From: Brachionus plicatilis
Taxonomy: Eukaryota; Rotifera; Eurotatoria; Ploima; Brachionidae
Length of the DNA: 64,000 nt
Assembly: GCA_010279815.1 (NCBI GenBank)
Contig: QEOQ01000663.1
Coordinates: 410,465-474,464 of the forward strand
Reading direction: 5' to 3'
Part shown: positions 1 through 10,676 of the stretch, in pieces
Numbering within the stretch: the first letter of the stretch is position 1
Layout of the letters: each line of letters opens with the position of its first letter
Notes under the pieces: generated by a model
Seen by the model: only the letters and a program-made list of their open reading frames with translations
What the model was told of the DNA's origin: nothing
Database searches by the model: none
Made by a program: the position numbers and the translations under genes

Positions 1-300
1 TGGCCGGCCGTCAACGATTTGGCCGGCCAACTCGGCGGTCCAAATTTTTGGCCGCCGGTCTGGCCGCCAAAGTGGCCGCCCGTTTTAAAATTGGCCGTAC
101 ATTTGGCCGGCCGTCAATGATTTGGCCGGCCAACTCGGCGGTCCAAATTTTTGGCCGCCGGTCTGGCCGCCAAAGTGGCCGTCCGTTTTAATATTGGCCG
201 TACATTTGGCCGGCCGTCAACGATTTGGCCGCCGGTCTGGCCGCCAAAGTGGCCGCCTTTTTTTGGCCGCGTTCGGACTGGCCAGGCTTGGCCGCCGCCC
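1..300. repeat. GC-rich 103-bp tandem repeat
   Basis: Two nearly identical 103-bp units begin at 1 and 104. A third, internally deleted unit begins at 207 and degenerates by about 300. Each unit is built from GGCC words, including the palindrome GGCCGGCC, in contrast to the AT-rich surroundings. Similar GGCC/ACCGTCC wording occurs inside the elements at 24539-24848 and about 42710-42880, so this is probably an amplified internal piece of the same mobile-element family. The array starts at the window edge and may continue to the left. Open frames inside it are a by-product of the repeat and are not called genes. Confidence 0.85.
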
Positions 301-309
301 AACACTATA

Positions 310-455
310 CTTGAACTTCAATTTTAATGACTTGGACTTTAACTAAACTGCCACATTAGCTACCCGAAATGGAAGAAATTAATATGAATGATCTTTCTAC
401 CGTTCCAAGAATTATTTTGGCGGCCTAGTTTAAGTCCAAGTCCGAACTTTAAAAA
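310..455. mobile_element. Fragment of hAT-like miniature element
   Basis: The segment shares wording with the internal part of the element at 43101-43311: both have a CCGTTCCA word followed about 25 bases later by GGC(G/T)GCCTAGTTTAAGTC and then an AAGTC-rich run. No target-site duplication or terminal repeat pair is visible here, so it is a broken copy. Confidence 0.5.
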
Positions 456-1267
456 AACAATTTGCTTTTGTGAAATTCAGTACAAAATGACAAAAAGAAC
501 AGAAAAAAATTTGAAAAAAATTGAATAACTTTTTTTCTAAAAGTTAAATGTAGTGCATTTTGCAGAGATTTTACCAGTTATTCAATTTTTTACTTTTGAA
601 CATTCTTTTATGAAAAACAAAACATAATTTTTTTTCTATTTGTCTTATATTTTTATTTGTAAACAAGTAAACCTCTAATTTTACGTTTTAAAAGAAATTT
701 ACTATTGGAGATATATTATTTATTCCTTCTTCAGTCTGACTACAAATAGAACATTATGACTCAAACATGGCATAAAATATCTCTAACTGAACTCGAAAAG
801 TTCATAGTTTATTAGAAGCCTCGTGATGTCATATTTTAATTTTGGAATATACATACTTAACTTTAATTTTAAATAACTTTTATTTTTTTTATTTTGTTTA
901 CTGAGAATAAAATTAGACAGGGGAAGGAATGGTCTAAGATAGATTTAACTTGAGATTTATTAATATTTTCTTGATTTAGGCCAATTTTTTGGTCAACAAA
1001 TGTTAATTAAATTTAGAAACAAAGAAGAAAATATTTATTTTTTATTTTAATTCCTTTAAGAATGTTGTTAATAAATTAACTGAACAATAAGGAACTAATT
1101 ACTGAGCCTTGGGAAACACCTGGTTATTGGAAATTCGTCGGTAATAGGACCATTTATGTTTACTTTGAATTTCTTTGAGTCAAAATAATAATTTTATCCA
1201 GTCAATTAGAGAATATGAGTGATTTATTTTAAAAGATTTAAATATTACAGCCTCATGTCAAAAAAAA

Positions 1268-1565
1268 ATGAATTGTGAAGCTTCATACAAAACTTCCAAT
1301 ACAAAAAAAAGTTTTATAACTTTTGTTCTAAGTGTCAAAAACTTGTTCTGTAAATGAAACAAATTGAAACAACTTTTGTTTTACCTACTGCAGAAGTCTG
1401 CAAAATCTGTGCAAATTAATTGCGTTTTATACTTTTAAATAGGGTGAAATTTCGCAGATTTTGCATACTTCCGCAGTAGTTGAATCAAAAGTTTTTTCAC
1501 TTTGTTTCATTTACAGAACAAGTTTTTAAAAAGCTCTCTTGTAATATTGTATTTTATGAAATCTA
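1268..1565. mobile_element. Degenerate foldback element
   Basis: Inverted arms lie at about 1336-1420 and 1456-1527. The clearest pairing is CTTGTTCTGTAAATGAAAC on the left with its reverse complement on the right. Near the centre are the words CTGCAGAAGTCTGCAAAAT and GCAGATTTTGCATACTTC, matching the loop-proximal TCTGCAAAA wording of the elements at 21419 and 35879. The left end carries AATTGTGAAG, as expected for the family, but the right terminus is not recognisable and no target duplication was found. Confidence 0.55.
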
Positions 1566-1977
1566 ATTTATAAACTTGGAAAAGAAAGACTTCCTTTTTG
1601 AAAAAAAATCTTCAACGAAGTTGAATACTGAAAATCAAAAAAATTTTTTTTTTTTAATATTTTTCATTCATTTTTTTCCTTTTCTTATATAAAATATCCA
1701 TTAACATAGTAAGTTATGAAGAAATAAATGACTCTTAATATTTGTGCACAATATTTTTAGTAAAAATTTCACAGAATTAATAAAAATCCAAAAAAAAATA
1801 ATTAAGTTAATATTGTATGAATATCAGTTATAAGAAACTAAATTTAATTAAACTAAGTCTTCAAGTTCTTTAAAAATAATTCATGACCACGGGTAAATAA
1901 ACTTTGGCGCATTTTTTCAAATTTTATTTTAATGAAAAAACATGTGCACATTTTTTGTTTAAAAAATAATAATAAAT

Positions 1978-4861
1978 ATGTTTTCAAAATTTAATCTTAT
2001 CGATTCATTTCAATCAAACTCAGAATTAAACGAAATTCCATTGATAGACAACAATGAAAGCTTAAATTTATCTGAGAATTTGCTTCATCAAGTCGACAGC
2101 ACCAAACTTCTAACAATAGATAAGCAAGTGCTGGAAAAATTTGAAGAAAATTTTTCGGATGATATTGACGATAACGAAATTTACCTATGCTTATACTATC
2201 AATCCAACAAAATTGCTTGTTCCTACTACGACTTGAATAAAAAATGCCTTTTCTATTCATGTGAAATACAGGAAGATTCAAAATTTCAACTTACGGAGAC
2301 CATAATTGATGATTTACAACCGAATTGCATCATCACTAGTCCACGGTGTGATTCAAAATTTTTAAATTTTCTCAAACAAAAATGCAAATATGACCTAAAA
2401 AAATTACCTAACAATACCAACCTGATACCTGAGGACTCCTTATTAACAAATGATGATCAATCCTATGAGCTAATGCTTAAACTAAGAGAAAATCTCATCC
2501 AATTCGTTCTAGTTCCAAGTGGTGAGTTCAATTTTGATGCATGTAAAGAAAGAATATTTAAAATTTCAACTCTTGAGTCCTTGCCTGAGCGAATCTCTGA
2601 AGCGGAAAAAATTTTCTATTTTTCCAGCTTAATCGATTTCGATTCAAAGCTTACAATAAAGTCTTGTGGTGGACTCTTGAAGTATTTGTCAACTAATCGA
2701 ATAAACTTTGAGCTCGAAAGAAGCATATTTGAGACTCCAATTTTTAAAATTAAAAAAATTGAACTCAAAAACATGCTTTTATTAGACCAAAATGCTTTTA
2801 AATCTCTTCAAATTTTTAACGATGTCGACTATGTTTATGCTTACAAGCAGACCAATTTTGACACATTGGCCTTCCGCACACATCTTAATGACAAATTTAA
2901 CAATACCCTGTACAGTTTATTCTTAAGCAGGATTAATACAAAATTTGGCATTGGCAAACTACGCTCATTTATGCTGAAACCAACAAGAGATCTAAATATT
3001 CTTCACCAAAGACACAAAATAATCAACTTTTATTTAGACCCACGCAATTCCGAATTAGCTAAGTTAACTATCAGGCACTTAAAAAAATGCAAATACATCA
3101 ATCCAATTTTGAAGCGGATGAGGCTAACCAGATGCGGTCTAAATGACTGGAAACGTTTGTATCGAACTACCCAATCTTTTCTGGAGCTGTGTAAAATGAA
3201 GCGTAGTCTCAGCCTTTATTTGCATAGTGAACCTATTGATTCGTCATTTGAAGTAAAGTTTGATTTTTTGGTAAATTTATTTGAGCGAACAATTGATTTA
3301 AAAGAGTCGAATGAAAAAAATGAGATCAGAGTGAGCAAAAATATTTCCAAAGACTTGGACACAAAAAGACAAATGTATTCTCAATTACCCGAGTTTTTGA
3401 CCGAAGTTGCTCAACGTGAAATGATCACCTATAGTCTAAATGGATGCAAAACAACTTATCTGCAATTAATTGGCTTTTTGTTGATCATCACACGGGAGGA
3501 TTTAAACTTAAATAATTTTAGTTCAAATTTTTGTGATCGTTTTGCCGAATTTGAGCAAAAAAATCAACTAAAATTTGTGTTTAAATCAAATGAAAAAATG
3601 TATTACAAAACACCACTTTGTGTTGAATTGGACAAAAATATTGGAGACTTGGCAACTGTGATAAATGATCTTCAGTCCGAGATTTTGGACAATCTTCAAA
3701 CAAATTTCATAAAATATTCTCATCTGTATGCACAAATGGTTGACTTTTGTGCCGAAATAGACTGCTTATTAAGCTTTGCATCTGTGGCTAAAGAGTTTGA
3801 CTACTCGAAACCAGAGTTTGATTTTACCAAAGAATCTTTTGTTTCGGCAAAAAGTGCTCGCCACCCACTTATCGAATTAATGTTCGACTCTTTTTCTTCT
3901 TTTATTCCCAATGACATCCACTCGGGTTTATCTAGCCCTAAGATAAAAGTAATCACTTCGCCTAATGCTTCAGGAAAAACTGTTTATTTAAAACAGGTAG
4001 CTCTTCTCGTTTACATGAGCTATATTGGTTCCTATGTCCCGGGAAAAAATGTTCAAATTGGCGAATTTGACCGAATTTTAACCAGAATCAAATCTAATGA
4101 ATCAATTAATCTTCAAATGAGTTCTTATTCTCTTGATTTGAAGCAGCTAGCTGATTGTGTGAATGAATCAAGCTGCAAGTCATTGGTTTTGATTGATGAG
4201 CTTGGAAATGGAACTGACATTTTGGCCGGTCAAGCTATAGTTGGTGCTATTTTAAGATACTGGTCATCCATGGGTGAGAACAGTCCACATGTTTTCTTCA
4301 GCTCGCATTTTTACGAAATGCTTCATTGTGCCCAATCTTTGTTTGGCGAGCACAATAATAACATTCAATTTTTAAAGTTTGATTATATGTTTCATCATGA
4401 GGATAATTCTGATAATGTTGAAAAAATGGTTTTTTTATATAAGTTGAAAAATGGCTTGACCAGTTCAAGTCATGCATTGAACATTCTAAAAAAATTGCCT
4501 GAAAAATATTCAATCGAAGCCAAGCAAATATTCGATAAAGTATCTTCGATTATAAACACTAAAGATTTGAATTCAGAGGATTATGGAAAGAATGTTGAAG
4601 AGCTTAAAATTTTACTTCAATCCGAAAAGGCTATGGAAAATTTTGATAAGTAAATTTTAGATTTTTTCTAATTAAATATTAAGTTATTTTTCAAATTTTT
4701 AATTTTAAAGAGCTAAAAATACGGTAAAACAAGTTTTTGAAATGTTTTACAATTTTAAATTGGAAGATGAAAATTCTGAAGAGTCAACTGATAAAATTGA
4801 GAAAGAAAAAGAAAAAAGAGCTCTACAATTAAGAGAGATACTCAAAAATTTAAAGAAATAA
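1978..4861 (+). CDS. msh5: MutS protein homologue 5 (MSH5)
   Basis: Meiotic MutS homologue that, as the MSH4-MSH5 clamp, binds recombination intermediates in the nucleus and promotes crossovers. Exon 1 is 1978-4649 and exon 2 is 4711-4858 plus the stop at 4859-4861. The 61-bp intron has GTAAAT and TTTTAAAG ends and joins in phase, giving 940 residues (human about 834). The first reading frame ends at a TAA inside the intron, which would cut off 49 real residues. Family-specific stretches include ILKRMRLTRCGLNDWKRLY, LPEFLTEVAQRE and SARHPLIEL. The Walker A motif at about 661-668 reads SPNASGKT, with Ser for the usual first Gly. Walker B is VLIDELGNGTD, with Asp740-Glu741. The mismatch-binding N-terminal domain of MSH2/6-type proteins is absent, as expected for MSH5. 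An AATAAA overlaps the stop codon. Upstream coding exons cannot be excluded, but the start aligns well with the family. Confidence 0.96.
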
Positions 4862-5025
4862 AAAACGAATTTTATTTTTTTTTTTTTGCTTTGGTAAAAA
4901 AAATTTTTTTTTTAATTTTCAAATTGAAAGTCAGCAGGACTTGGAAATTTTAGCATTAATATCTAGATTAACTTTATAATTTTTGAATTAAATTCTTTTC
5001 CAAATGTTAAAATGATTTAGAATAT

Positions 5026-5315
5026 ATGCGTCTTGTACCATTAATGGACAATAATATGCTTCTTAATGATCAACAATTTTCAGACACCATTTTTCCAGGT
5101 TTTTTATTTGTCTATTAAATAAATTAATTGAAACATAATTTGATAGTTTTAAAATATTAATAAAATTCATTGTATCCAAAATTTTCCTTATTTAAACATT
5201 TTTTTTAGATAATTCGGAAAAATTGCTATACTTACTTTTAACTCGGTCTTGGTTCATGACAACCAAAAATCTGCTAATTACAACCAAAAAAGAGATTTTC
5301 ACACACAACATCTAA
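5026..5315 (+). CDS. Possible two-exon small protein
   Basis: A candidate only. An ATG at 5026 opens 24 codons plus one base (5026-5098), followed by a GT donor at 5099. A pyrimidine-rich TTTTTTTTAG ends at 5208, and exon 2 (5209-5315) continues in phase to TAA, giving 59 residues. An AG at about 5020 just upstream could instead make this an internal or 5'-spliced exon. The peptide begins MRLVPLMDNNMLLND and has a Leu-rich middle. It resembles nothing I know. The end of exon 2 overlaps a short inverted repeat (about 5280-5345; GAGATTTTCACA paired with TGTGAAAATCT), so it may be mobile-element sequence. Confidence 0.28.
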
Positions 5316-5585
5316 AAAAATTTTTTTTTGGTTGTGAAAATCTTTTTTTTTGGGTGTATTGAGAAATAATTAAGTTTTTTTTTTAAATGCATAAATTAAA
5401 TTTCTCACATGAATTAATCATTAAGAAATTATTTTTTTGAAATTTGCAATTTCATAAAATGCCAAAAATTAAAAATTTTGAAGAAGTCAACGGTTATATG
5501 CTTAAAAAGCATCAAATAAACTAATCTAAGTCTAATTTGGATAGTTGTAAAATATATAAGCATCGTTCAAATCATAAAATGCGCC

Positions 5586-5693
5586 CAAAATTGGATTTTG
5601 GGTCAATGTCCTCATCGTGTAAAGCTCTGTATTTGCCATAAAACAAAACAAAGTAAACGTAAAAGAGGAAGACCTCCTAAAATTAGACTCTAA
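5586..5693 (+). pseudogene. Cys/His-rich, AT-hook-like coding relic
   Basis: A 35-residue open stretch ending in TAA reads as a Cys/His cluster (QCPHRVKLCICHK) followed by KRKRGRPPK, an AT-hook core (R-G-R-P). Stops interrupt the sequence upstream, where NGYMLKKHQ occurs in another frame. The arrangement suggests the decayed end of a zinc-binding DNA-binding or transposase protein. No intact gene is present and the family is not identified. Confidence 0.4.
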
Positions 5694-8600
5694 TTAGAAT
5701 TCAAATCGATTATTAATTAGACTTATTATTGAATAATTTTTTTTTTGTGTATTGAGAATTTTTTTGTGTATTTATTAAAATAAAATATTTTTTTTTTAAA
5801 TATTAGTAGTTTTGATCTAGAACTTTTTTTTGTTTTGAAAACCAGATTTTTGGTTATCAAAAGACTTTTCTCCTTTTAACTAATAAAAATTATTTTTTGA
5901 ACATTGTTTACAAGAAATACAATTTTTTCTTTTAAATTAAATCAGTTGCTTAGTCGAGAATTAGACACTTTGAATTTAATATTTCAAATTATTTCTAAAT
6001 ATTTTCAATGACAAAAAAATTAATAAAACAGATGAATTTTTTATTTTAATTAAAGAATTCACAATGAAATTTGAAAAAAAAATATTAAGAACGTATGGTA
6101 GATAAAATAATTTCTATTTATTTTTTTCTATTTTTATGAGATTTGATATAAATTTTATGGCCATACCCGAATTTCTGATCAATAAAATAATTCAGATCGC
6201 TAATTTTGACAAAAAAAATAATTGAAAATTCGTTAAAAATTTACATCCAAAAAGAATTTCAAAATTAATAAGCTTTTGCTTTTAAATTTGCGGATAAAAT
6301 AATACATATCTTATCTCCCAATTTACCAAATTTTTTGGGATCACAAAACTTACTGTACAAAGTATTAATATTTTAGTCTACAAAATAAAGCGCTTTTAAA
6401 TACATTTTTCTTCTTCCCATTATTTCATAAATTCATTTTCATAGAATTTTTTATGGGGATAGATGTAGAAAAATAATTAAAAAAAATTTATCATTTTTTT
6501 TCAGAATAATTATCTCTTTTAATTATTCAAACATCAAATTGAAAAAATATTTAAATTTTTTCTTTTTCAACAAAAAACCAAACTTTTAATTGAAAAAAAA
6601 ATTATTTCATGAGTTAATTGAAAGTAAAAAAATTTTAATAAAATTTTAAATTAATTTAATCTTTAAATTTTTCTATTAAATATTTTTAACAGAGCTTATA
6701 TGAAAAAAAAATCTATGAGTATATTTCTATGAAATATTTTTTACCAAATTTATTCTATGAGTCTTGTTTAATTTTATTAATTTTCTATGAATTAGTTTTT
6801 CGATGAATTGATGCATCATCCTAAATACAGCAGCAAGTTTATTATAGATTAAAATTATAAGAATCGTTAGAGAATTGATTTTGAACTAATTTCAATTTAT
6901 AAGTAAATTGAAGAATCAATAAAATTTTTCATCATATAAAAGCATTCAATCAAGTTTTATTTAATTATTTTTATTTTATTGAGTTATTTTTGTGAGTCGT
7001 TATTCTTATTACTTTAAATAAAGGTATAGCTACTGGGCCCAGTTAAATAGGTTTGAATATTAGAACAATATCCGAGTTTGGGCTTGAAATATCAAGTTCA
7101 AAAGTTTGAATTAGATTAATAGTTTTAATTAATAATCAAATTTCTAAAAAATCCATTCAATTAGAATACAAAAAAAGCAATTTTATATTTAAAATTAATC
7201 ATTAAGAACCAAGTATGTAATTAAAGAATAGTTTGTGTGGTTTTTTACAACACTTGTAGCAATCAAGAAAAATAAAATATTGAGAGGTTCAGCTCTTAAT
7301 ACTGTTATATGGTAGTAACCAAAAATTATTCAATTTAAGAATTTATTGCTTTCAAAAATTAAAAATCACTTATCATTTTTATTTCATTCCTAAATTTTTT
7401 TTAGACTTTTCTCTTAAACCAATTTTAAATTTAATTCGTATTACCCAGTTTTATTACTAAACCATTAGGATTTAAATTATATTAATTTAAATAATTAATT
7501 AAATTACGTAAAAAAGGTTTTATTTATCTTAAATATTACATAACTTGAAATATTTCTTTTTGATTTAAATGAATCTCTTTAAATAATCAATTAAGCCATC
7601 TTTTACCATAATTGTATTTCCTTTAGCATTTATAAATTCTGCCTGAAAAAAACAAAGATAATTCAGATAAATGATAAAGAAAGCCTCTATCTATTTGAAT
7701 ATAGATATGATTTAATTTGATTTTGAAACCATCGAAATTAAATTCTTTGTGAACTTAGATAAAATTATTATTTTGTAAAACTATTGTGCTCACAACTAAA
7801 AAAAGGAAAATTTAAATTAGATAAAAATGAAACTCTATAAGATAGATGAACAAGCATCTGTAGTGTATTGATATAACCAAGGTTGTATTTTAAATTGCCA
7901 AATACCATGAGTTCTTTAATTGAAAGCATCTACAGTTTATCTAATGATATAACCAAGTTTAGGATAAATAAAAGCTTCATGGAAAATCATTAGATAAAAT
8001 TTAAATCTTAAAAATAATGGTCTTTAATATTTCAGTTTAAAAAAGTTTATAAAGAGTCAAAAATGATTTTAATTTGAAAAAAGTTTTAACTTTAAAAAAA
8101 ATTATAGGTATTTTTTGCTTTCCCTATAGCTAAATCCAAAGAACGTCTAATTTTTTAAGATTTTTATGAGTTCATTTGCTTCGACAAAAATTTTTAAAAA
8201 CTTTGAAACACTAAAGTAATAACCCGAAAAATTATTTCAAATCAGATTTTTAATAGCCAGCAGCAAATTTTTAAATCTAATTTAAGAATATTAATAATTA
8301 TTTTTGACATTTAAAGTAAATTTTAAATTATTCCATTGCTTCTCTGTTAAAAGAATTAAATTTTTCTTTCAAAGAAATTCATAATTTTTATAATAGGCAA
8401 TTTATTCTAAAACTAATCTAAAATTATTTTTAGATAAAATTTTACTAAATAATGGAGTTAAATTTGTTTTGAAAATAGGGCCTGAGTTAACAAAATATTT
8501 ACCTTTATTTTTTAACTTGTTTATACGATAGAAGATGACTTTTTGTGGATAGGAGATTATATATGTTGTGTAATTAATTAAAATTAACCTTTAAAATCAG

Positions 8601-9180
8601 ATTAAACTTTGCTGCAAATAGTGTTATTTGATATTAAATATCTCATTTATTTCTAATAATTACATTATTTATTAGATATTTTTAGGCCCCATTTTACAAT
8701 GATCCCAAATTTTAAAAACAAGATAAATGCGTTTATTTTGAGAGCATACGTTCTTTTCCCAAGATTGTTTAAATTACGAGTAAATATTTTTTATTATTTA
8801 AGTTAATAATGAAAAGGTAGTAAGATTTAAACAAAAAAATTATGGATTTATTAATCTTAGTCAAACTAGCTTACTCAATCTATTTTATTTGATTACATTT
8901 GTGTTCATTTAAATTAATAGAATAAAACTTGAGTAAAATTTCGTTTTTCCAAATCTCTCAGGTTCAATAGCACTACTTTTAAAATTACGGTTTGAAGTTA
9001 GATATTAAATAAAATAAATAAGGCAGCTTCACTTAGCTCAGCTATTTTGCTCTAAAATTCTCAATTATAATAAATAAATACAAATTATGATTATTTTAGT
9101 TTTTTTATGATTGAAATATTTGAAATTTAACGATTTTTGTTGTGTAATTAAAATTTTTTTGTAAATTTATTTTAATTTAG
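5694..9180. other. AT-rich intergenic region between MSH5 and GFOD
   Basis: Apart from the candidate minus-strand exon at 7565-7642 I see no coding sequence. An imperfect direct repeat lies at about 7850-7960: two copies of GCATCT...GATATAACCAAG about 80 bases apart. The rest is A/T-rich low-complexity sequence. The TTTATTTTAATTTAG at the right end is a likely splice acceptor in the 5' leader of the GFOD gene. Confidence 0.5.
7565..7642 (-). CDS. Candidate 3'-terminal exon, unknown protein
   Basis: On the minus strand a strong acceptor (TTTTTTTCAG, ending at 7643) is followed by 25 codons and a TAA. Only one of the three phases is open. A polyadenylation signal (AATAAA, plus-strand TTTATT at 7519-7524) lies about 40 bases beyond the stop. 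The peptide ends GNTIMVKDGLIDYLKRFI, which looks like real amphipathic protein. No upstream exon with a matching phase was found before the GFOD gene, so this could be the end of a gene with a long intron, a relic, or chance. Confidence 0.3.
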   Translation of the reverse strand, partial: AEFINAKGNTIMVKDGLIDYLKRFI

Positions 9181-9227
9181 AGAAAATATACGTATTTTGA
9201 AACTATTTGCATCACTATGATTTGAAC

Positions 9228-10676
9228 ATGCTACCTGGAATTGGAATATTCGGCTCTGATCCAATCTCAAAGGTTCTAATCGAAATATTGGGACACTTGG
9301 AATTTGACGTTCACGCAATATGGACCAACATCAGCGACAAAGAGACCAGAAATTTAATCAAGTCCAGCAATTTGGTCACAAATTCGATTGACACAGTTCT
9401 TTTGAACAAAAATGTTCAGCTAGTGTTTGTTTGCTGTCAGCCAAATTTCCATTCGCAAATTTGCACCAAAGCCTTAGGTAATTAATAAGTTGTCTTTTAT
9501 CAAAAACAAAATATTTTTATTTAAAAAATTTTATATAAAAAATTTCCATTTCTCATTTTTAGTCTAAAAATAACTTAGAAATTTATCCTTCTATTTAAAG
9601 GTATTGGCAAAAATGTTATTTGTTTGAATCCGACATGCAGCGATAGAGCAGAAATAGAGCAGATGATTGTTTCAGCCCGGTATTATCCATGTCTTTTGTC
9701 CTCAATATGCTTCGGTGGCCTTCGATATTTGAAAGAATACACATCACTCAAAAACAAACTAAATCTAATAGGTGATATTAAGGTTTGCAATATAACCATT
9801 AATTGCCACAACATAGTAATGGCCAGAAATCAGATGCACCAAAGTTTGTCTAATAAAAAATTCCAATTAGATATTCTTTCGGAAATAGTGGACAAAATTA
9901 ACTTAAATGTGTCTTCAACAAGTGCACCCGGGAGTGTCAATTGGCTCAGTGACAAAGACTTGGGTGCTGGAGTTCTTAACAGATACGGAGCTGCCATTAT
10001 ATCAATGATACTAGACCTGCTAGAGGGCAAAAAAGTAACCAAAGTATTCGGATGCTTAAAAACACTTGTTGATACTTTTCCGCAAAGTGGCACTGGAAAG
10101 AATAATTTTACTATAAGAAAAATAACAGCGGATGATTATTGCACTTTTCAGCTAAATCTTGAACCTGGTTCTGTACTCATTAATGTTTGCATTAACAGTC
10201 TAGCTCATTCGAAATATTCGCATGAAATAAACGTCTGTGGAAGCAGAGGTGTATTAAAATGGATTGATTCTAATGTATATCATGTTAATTTTGACAACTA
10301 TAATTTAAACTCGGCAATAATTGACAGCAATAATAATGAGTCAACCTATCCGGACTCCAATAATGAAAATACTGTGCCTGAAAATGACCCTAAAAGTCAA
10401 GCATGCGAAGAGTTTTTGAACAATTATGCCAAAATTGAAGATACATATCCCGAATTGCCTTTTTTGTATGTTCGTGGACTTTATTTCTATCTAAAAAAAG
10501 TCAAAGAAAAGTTTATAGAGTTTCATAATCTTAAATCGAACTCAAAAAAATCGGCCACAGTTCCTTTTCCAAGCGAAAATTTGGACAATTTTGAGCATAC
10601 TCGACTAATTCAGACCGTGGTTAAATCAATATACCAATCTTCATGTGAAAACCGCTGGGTACCTGTAAAATATTGA
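9228..10676 (+). CDS. Glucose-fructose oxidoreductase domain protein (GFOD1/2)
   Basis: Member of the Gfo/Idh/MocA fold, orthologous to animal GFOD1/GFOD2. Exon 1 is 9228-9477, the intron 9478-9600 (123 bp), and exon 2 9601-10676; the product is 441 residues (human about 390). The ATG at 9228 gives MLPGIGIFG, matching the family's MLPGVGVFG start; an upstream in-frame TTG is not used. The splice rebuilds ALGIGKNVIC, a stretch nearly identical in vertebrates. The N-terminal Rossmann motif is GIGIFGSD. The EKP catalytic motif of active oxidoreductases is not seen: the site reads ICLNPTCS (human ICDRTATP), so a classical dehydrogenase reaction is doubtful. RKITADDYCTFQ in the C-terminal domain is family-typical. 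An Asn/Ser/Glu-rich insert at about 318-362 accounts for the extra length. Confidence 0.93.

Larger units (their letters stand above)
301..1977. other. Intergenic region upstream of MSH5
   Basis: No coding exon is visible. The stretch holds a fragment of the hAT-like miniature element (about 310-455), a single arm resembling the foldback family (about 468-600, with a TTGTGAAATTC word and a loop-type TTTTGCAGAG word) and a degenerate foldback element (about 1268-1565). The remainder is AT-rich simple sequence. No clear TATA box or other core-promoter signal for MSH5 could be picked out. Confidence 0.6.

Noticed and set aside
122..346. Open frames on both strands in the GGCC-rich start of the window
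   Set aside because: They follow the 103-bp repeat period and come from lack of A/T-rich stops in GC-rich tandem DNA, not from a gene.
9207..9227. Longer GFOD start and, similarly, a longer HExxH start at 41510
   Set aside because: Both begin with TTG. The family-matching start is ATG at 9228, and for the HExxH gene the ATG at 41498 directly follows a splice-acceptor-like sequence.
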